A stretch of DNA of 64,000 bases from Actinomycetota bacterium (GTDB taxonomy: Bacteria > Actinomycetota > Actinomycetes > S36-B12). Below the pieces are notes generated by a model that worked only from the letters and a program-made list of their open reading frames with translations, was not told where the DNA came from and searched no databases. This document shows positions 60,087 to 64,000 of the stretch, one piece after another. The stretch covers positions 120,726 through 184,725 of the forward strand of contig JAUSNB010000005.1 of assembly GCA_030645615.1 (NCBI GenBank), given 5' to 3'. The translations under genes were made by a program, and so were the position numbers. Each line of letters starts with the position of its first letter. Position 1 is the first letter of the stretch.

Positions 60087-61549
60087 GACGGCTTCCGGCG
60101 GCGGGCGGGCGTAGACGCATCACCGCGCACGGCCCGCAGGCTGCGGCGGGAGCGGTCCCGGCGGGCCAGCATCTCGTCCATCGATTCCTGCACGCAGGAG
60201 ACGAGGACATCGACGTCAGGAAGGGCGTCGCGGTCGGCGTAGAGCCCGAGGTAGACGCCGCCGTCATACGACACCAGCCCGATGCTCAGCGCCTGGCCCT
60301 TGGTGAGCGGGACGGCGGGGTACACGGCCAGCATGCGCGAGCCGGCCAAGTACATCGGGCGTTGCGGGCCGGGGACATTGGTGATGACGAGGTTGTAGAC
60401 CTTGCGGGACAGCGACGAGCCGACCCGGGCGCCGAGCGAATGGAGGGTCGCGGGGGCGAAGCCGGCGATGTTGACGATGGCATCGGCCCCGACGAAGTGG
60501 TTGGCCTCGTCAAGCTGGGCCAGCTGGAAGGCGATCTGCTGCAGGCGAACGGCGGGGTCCGGCTCGCCGACGGGAAGGTCGACGAGCGTGGCGGACACGC
60601 GGTTGCCGCCCGCATCGCCTGTGGCCTCGGCCGGCACGGCCACGCTGACCGGGAGCAGGGCCCGCAGCAGGTCGCCCTGCGACGCCGGCTCGCCGCGGGT
60701 CATGAGCCAGGAGCGCAGGGCGCCGGTGAGGACGGCGAGGATGGCGTCGTTGATCGTGCCGCCGAACTCCGTGCGGACCCGCTTCAGGTCCGCCAGGGTC
60801 AGGTCGACCGTGGCGAACCTGCGCTGCTCGCCGATCGGCACGTTGAGGGGCGTTGATGCCGGCGGGCGGGCGACGGCAACAGCGGCCGCGAGAACGTTGA
60901 CCGTGCGCTCGGCAGCGCCGGTGACCGCGCTGGAGACGTCGACGACTGCCCCGCGCACCGCCTCGAAGGCCGAGGCTGGCCTCGTCGCGAGCTCCGTGAA
61001 CGCCGACGACAGCAACTCCACGTCACTGGGCTCGGGCCGTGGCCGCCATGCGTCGCCAGCGACGACGACGGTGTCCTCGGTCGGGTCGAGCAGCACCTGC
61101 GCGATGTCGACGGCCGACAGCCCGTCGACCAGCGCCTGGTGGCTCTTGCTGACCACCGCGAAATTGCCATCATCGAGCCCCTCGACGAGGTACATCTCCC
61201 ACAGCGGCCGGCTGCGGTCCAGCGGTCGGCTCATGAGGCGGGCCACCAGCTCATTGAGCTGCTCGCGTGAGCCTGGGCGCGGCAGCGCCGAGCGCCGAAC
61301 GTGGTACGCGACGTCGAACCGCTCGTCGTCGACCCACACGGGCCGCGCGACGTGGAACGGGACCTCGCGCACCCGCTGGCGGTACCGGGGCACGAAGGGG
61401 ATGCGCTGGCGGATGAGGCGAACGAGTCGCTCGTGGTCGAAGCCGCCAGGGGGCGGGGAGAAGATCGCCACCCCGCCAGCGTGCATCGGGGTGGTGGCGT
61501 CCTCCATGTAGAGGAAGGAGGCGTCGAGCGCCGACAGCCGTACGGGCAT
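60083..61549 (-). CDS. wax ester synthase/diacylglycerol acyltransferase family protein
   Basis: A 488-aa protein, normal WS/DGAT length. The opening RLSALDASFLYMEDATTPMHAGG and later NDAILAVLTGALRSWLM, TNVPGPQRPMYLAGSR are family-specific. The active-site HHxxxDG motif reads SHQALVDG: the second, catalytic His is kept, the first is Ser. Such enzymes make triacylglycerol or wax esters. Upstream of and coupled to the patatin gene. Confidence 0.92.
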   Translation of the reverse strand: MPVRLSALDASFLYMEDATTPMHAGGVAIFSPPPGGFDHERLVRLIRQRIPFVPRYRQRVREVPFHVARPVWVDDERFDVAYHVRRSALPRPGSREQLNELVARLMSRPLDRSRPLWEMYLVEGLDDGNFAVVSKSHQALVDGLSAVDIAQVLLDPTEDTVVVAGDAWRPRPEPSDVELLSSAFTELATRPASAFEAVRGAVVDVSSAVTGAAERTVNVLAAAVAVARPPASTPLNVPIGEQRRFATVDLTLADLKRVRTEFGGTINDAILAVLTGALRSWLMTRGEPASQGDLLRALLPVSVAVPAEATGDAGGNRVSATLVDLPVGEPDPAVRLQQIAFQLAQLDEANHFVGADAIVNIAGFAPATLHSLGARVGSSLSRKVYNLVITNVPGPQRPMYLAGSRMLAVYPAVPLTKGQALSIGLVSYDGGVYLGLYADRDALPDVDVLVSCVQESMDEMLARRDRSRRSLRAVRGDASTPARRRKPS

Positions 61550-61579
61550 ACGGCATCCACCTCCCTCGTGCTGGCCCTC

Positions 61580-62842
61580 CTATCCTGACAGAACCCCCGC
61601 CGCCAACGTGACTAATGAGCGCCGCACGGGTGAACGGCGGGCACCCTCGCCCAGTGACGCGCCCCGCGCCAGGCAGGACTCCAGCGCCCGCGCGTCCTGG
61701 GGCACGGAGACCACGGGAGCATGGATGCCCAGGTCCCCGATGGTCGCCGGCCAGCCGCGCGAGCGCCGGCCCGAGGCGCGGTTGGCGACCACCGTGACGT
61801 CGGCCGTCAGGGACACCGCCTGCAGGCCCGGCCACGCTGACGCCAACCGGGCCGCTCCCACGGCCGAGGCATCGGCCACGGCCAACACGCGGTCGGCTGC
61901 GGCGACCGCGGTCAGGGCCGTGGAGTTGCGGCGGCGGGAGAGGGCGACAGGGGCGTCGTCGGCCTCCAGGCAGAACCCCACGTCGATGACCGTGGCGTCG
62001 AATGCCGCCCGGCAGGCGGACCAGACCCGGTCGAGTGCGGCGGCGTGCAGATCGGCCCAGTCCGCCGCCGATGCCAGCCCGGTCATGACGTGCCAGGACC
62101 CGCGGACCACTCGGGTGGCACCCGACAGGGACGGCGCCAAGGTGCCGTGCGACTCAGCCAGCCGGCAGGCACGGAGCAGGCCGCCGGAGTCGTCGACGAT
62201 GCCCAGGGCCATGGCCACGGACGGCGCGTACGTGTCCGCGTCGACGAGGCAGGTGCGCGCACCACTCGCGGCCAGCGCCTCGGCGATCCCGATGGCGACC
62301 GTGGTCCGGCCGGGCGAGCCCATCGGCCCCCACACGACGACGACGTGGCCCGCACGGCGTTGCTCCGGGGGCGCGGGGACATCGACAGGGCCGCCGTCGG
62401 CCGCCCCCGGCTCCCAGACCCCCGTCGACCAGACACCGGCATCCACCGTCCGCGATCCGCCCTCGACGGACCCGCCGTCGGCAGCGGACGCCGTCTCCTC
62501 CATCGAAGCCCGCAGGGACCGCCACGTCGCGGCCGGCTCGCCAGCGCCGTCGGCAACCGCCCGGACTCCCCAGGCCTCGAGCCGCTCGACGTCGAGCCGG
62601 TCGAGGGCAAGGCCGACGAGCGGCCCCCGGTGGCTCGATGCCAGGTGATCGACGGCCTCGGCGGACAGGCGTGGCAGCCCGGCGGTCAGCAGGATGGCAA
62701 CGTCAGGGTCCAGGGCTGCCACTGCCAGCAGGTCGACCGCGTCCACGCAGCGCCGAACGACGCGGATGCCGCAGCCCGGGGCCGCCACGACCAGGGCCTG
62801 CTCGCCGGGGGCGTCAGGGGTGGCCAGGACGAGGTCGATCAT
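61580..62842 (-). CDS. CpaE/MinD-like P-loop ATPase
   Basis: A 420-aa protein. N-terminal receiver-like part, a low-complexity linker, then a MinD-type ATPase: VVVVWGPMGSPGRTTVAIGIAEAL, where the deviant Walker A GSPGRTT stands in place of KGGVGKT, and ARTCLVDADTYAPSVAMAL. Similar proteins localise Tad/Flp pili or septum components. Its start overlaps the SAF-protein stop by 4 nt. No other pilus genes are in the window. Confidence 0.8.
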   Translation of the reverse strand: MIDLVLATPDAPGEQALVVAAPGCGIRVVRRCVDAVDLLAVAALDPDVAILLTAGLPRLSAEAVDHLASSHRGPLVGLALDRLDVERLEAWGVRAVADGAGEPAATWRSLRASMEETASAADGGSVEGGSRTVDAGVWSTGVWEPGAADGGPVDVPAPPEQRRAGHVVVVWGPMGSPGRTTVAIGIAEALAASGARTCLVDADTYAPSVAMALGIVDDSGGLLRACRLAESHGTLAPSLSGATRVVRGSWHVMTGLASAADWADLHAAALDRVWSACRAAFDATVIDVGFCLEADDAPVALSRRRNSTALTAVAAADRVLAVADASAVGAARLASAWPGLQAVSLTADVTVVANRASGRRSRGWPATIGDLGIHAPVVSVPQDARALESCLARGASLGEGARRSPVRRSLVTLAAGVLSG

Positions 62843-63495
62843 CGGCCCTGGGCCTGCGCTGCCGGCCCGGGCGACGGATCCGGCCCGCTGGCTGCCGGAA
62901 CCGCGACAAGGTCGACGACGCCCGAGCGCGCCGCAGCCACGATGTCAGCGACGTCGTCCATGGGTACGTCCAGCACCACGCCTATCTCGCCGCCGAGCCC
63001 CTGCTCGGGCGACGCGGACGCAACGGGCACGGCGACGAGGACGAGGACTGGTGGCCCCGACCCATCGGCAGGACTGGACCACACATCGACCCGGTCCCCC
63101 GGCTGCAGCGCAGGTGGAGCGTGCAGCGGGTCAACCGGGACGGTGACCGCTCGCGTCGGCTCTGGAGGCGAGGTGGCGACCGCCGACCGGGGCACGAGTT
63201 CGCCGGCCAGCACGGGCCAGCGCAGCACCCCGTCGATCGGCTGGTCGAGGTAGGGCTGGGCAGCGTCCCGGGGCATTCGGACGGCGACGAGCCCGTCCAG
63301 CCTTGCCCCGACCGACAGGTCACGAGTCGCCCGCAGGACGGTGACAGTGTCGTCGCCGTCCGCCATCAGCCGGGCACCCACGAGCATCGATGCGGCGACC
63401 AAGGCCAGGCCCAGCCACAGCCGGGCGTCGCCCCATGTGGCCCGGCCGATCCGTCGGACCTGCGGGACTGCTGCATCGGCTGACGACCGTCCCAT
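62839..63495 (-). CDS. SAF-domain protein, CpaB/RcpC-like
   Basis: A 218-aa protein from the ATG at 63493-63495. One membrane segment (LWLGLALVAASMLVGARLM), then a SAF domain: VLRATRDLSVGARLDGLVAVRMP and VLAGELVPRSAV, as in CpaB pilus-assembly proteins. Coupled to the CpaE-like ATPase. In this order the pair is a recurring actinobacterial unit also found without full Tad loci. Confidence 0.82.
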   Translation of the reverse strand: MGRSSADAAVPQVRRIGRATWGDARLWLGLALVAASMLVGARLMADGDDTVTVLRATRDLSVGARLDGLVAVRMPRDAAQPYLDQPIDGVLRWPVLAGELVPRSAVATSPPEPTRAVTVPVDPLHAPPALQPGDRVDVWSSPADGSGPPVLVLVAVPVASASPEQGLGGEIGVVLDVPMDDVADIVAAARSGVVDLVAVPAASGPDPSPGPAAQAQGR

Positions 63496-63609
63496 GACTG
63501 CTCCCCTCGACCCGCGAAGCATCACCCCGGGACTGCCTCTCCGCGAAACCGCTGTCCACAGGCCCGTGGCGTACCGACGTCAGGGGCGGGACTTTGGCAC
63601 GATCAGCGC

Positions 63610-63867
63610 GTGACCACCCGGTTCCTCACCTTGGCGGACGTCGCGGAGACGCTGAACATCTCCGCCGCCCAGACCTACGCACTGGTTCGCAGCGGAGACC
63701 TCCCGGCGATCAAGATCGGCGGGCGTGGGCAGTGGCGCGTCGAATCGGCCGCCCTGGAGGAGTTCATCGCGCGCAAGTACGAGCAGACCCGCGAGTTCGT
63801 CCGCACCCACCCGTTCGGCGAGGCACCACCCGACGAGGGCTCGACTGACGAGGGCCCGGGCGCCTAG
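63610..63867 (+). CDS. excisionase-type helix-turn-helix protein
   Basis: An 85-aa protein from a GTG at 63610. FLTLADVAETLNISAAQTYALVRSGDLPAIKIGGRGQWRVESAALEEFI is a MerR/Xis-like winged helix (HTH_17, BldC-like). It may be a chromosomal regulator rather than a phage excisionase; no integrase is near. Acidic tail. Confidence 0.88.
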   Translation: MTTRFLTLADVAETLNISAAQTYALVRSGDLPAIKIGGRGQWRVESAALEEFIARKYEQTREFVRTHPFGEAPPDEGSTDEGPGA

Positions 63868-63882
63868 GGCGTGTCTGATGGT

Positions 63883-64000
63883 TCATAGCCAGAACAGGAC
63901 GATCGCGGCGAGAACCAGTGCGGCACGGTAGGTGCGGGCGTGCTTGTCGTACCTGGTGGCGATGCCGCGCCAGCTCTTGAGTCGGCAGAAGGCGCGTTCG
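63883..64000 (-). CDS. IS5-family transposase, C-terminal end, cut by window edge
   Basis: The minus strand from the window edge reads ERAFCRLKSWRGIATRYDKH and on to AALVLAAIVLFWL, then a stop at 63883-63885. The ERxFxxLKxWRxIATRYDK motif carries the catalytic Glu region of IS5-family (IS427-type) transposases. The element's outer end probably lies near GGCGTGTCTGA at about 63868-63879, 1-2 nt beyond the preceding gene. Confidence 0.88.
   Translation of the reverse strand, partial: ERAFCRLKSWRGIATRYDKHARTYRAALVLAAIVLFWL

Noticed and set aside
63610..63867. Phage excisionase marking a second integrated element at the right edge
   Set aside because: The protein is BldC/Xis-like, but there is no integrase, att duplication or phage gene beside it; a chromosomal regulator is simpler.

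Overview
This window comes from a high-GC actinomycete. The right-hand 46 kb keeps, in almost the same order, the neighbourhood known from Mycobacterium tuberculosis as Rv3193c to Rv3206c: UPF0182 protein, PDZ/Lon-like protease, zinc-dependent metalloprotease, cyclodehydratase-like protein, AarF/ABC1 kinase, UvrD2, mycoredoxin, NudC, AdnB, AdnA and MoeZ. A 180-kDa-class NAD-glutamate dehydrogenase and a wax ester synthase/DGAT-type acyltransferase also fit this group. No 16S or other species marker is present, so I do not name a genus.

Positions 1-17428 form a genomic island built on the 3' end of an initiator tRNA gene (tRNA-fMet, minus strand, 17429-17505). The island is punctuated by five imperfect copies (R1-R5) of a roughly 300-350 bp block, with a sixth, native version (R6) at the tRNA itself. 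On the minus strand each copy has: a conserved GAAAGTGTGCG box lying 6-46 nt beyond the last stop codon (2 nt in the closest case), a G-rich hairpin, a degenerate copy of the tRNA anticodon arm and acceptor 3' end (CCCCGCTACCA or close), one or two hairpins whose stems covary between copies, and a GGTACC-type box. Between the blocks sit cargo cassettes whose own genes all run away from the tRNA: AbiEi/AbiEii, HigB/HigA, a second AbiEi/AbiEii, a second HigB/HigA with a methyltransferase, and two sulfatases with two secreted proteins. A partial Phd antitoxin at the left edge suggests the array continues. No integrase lies in the window. IS6-family elements, whole and broken, have invaded the island and brought in or flank an HPF/RaiA-like gene on the opposite strand.

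Positions 17506-26027 are a minus-strand run: membrane protein, lipoprotein, Tat-exported metallophosphoesterase, ArfB-type ribosome rescue factor, small protein, methyltransferase, UPF0182 protein, PDZ/Lon-like protease and a small membrane protein. After a 0.48-kb gap with a long hairpin and four DnaA-box-like sites come a possible 57-aa gene, a Nudix hydrolase, the metalloprotease, a zinc-ribbon protein, an M20 peptidase, two related secreted Ala-rich proteins, and the UvrD2/AdnAB repair neighbourhood (32-47 kb).

Positions 47-64 kb hold a flippase-like membrane protein carrying a degenerate kinase domain, NIL and CDGSH proteins, MoeZ, NAD-glutamate dehydrogenase, a DUF2505 protein, a delta-60 repeat surface protein, a patatin, a WS/DGAT acyltransferase, a CpaE-like ATPase with a CpaB-like SAF protein, an excisionase-type DNA-binding protein, and the end of an IS5-family transposase running off the right edge.
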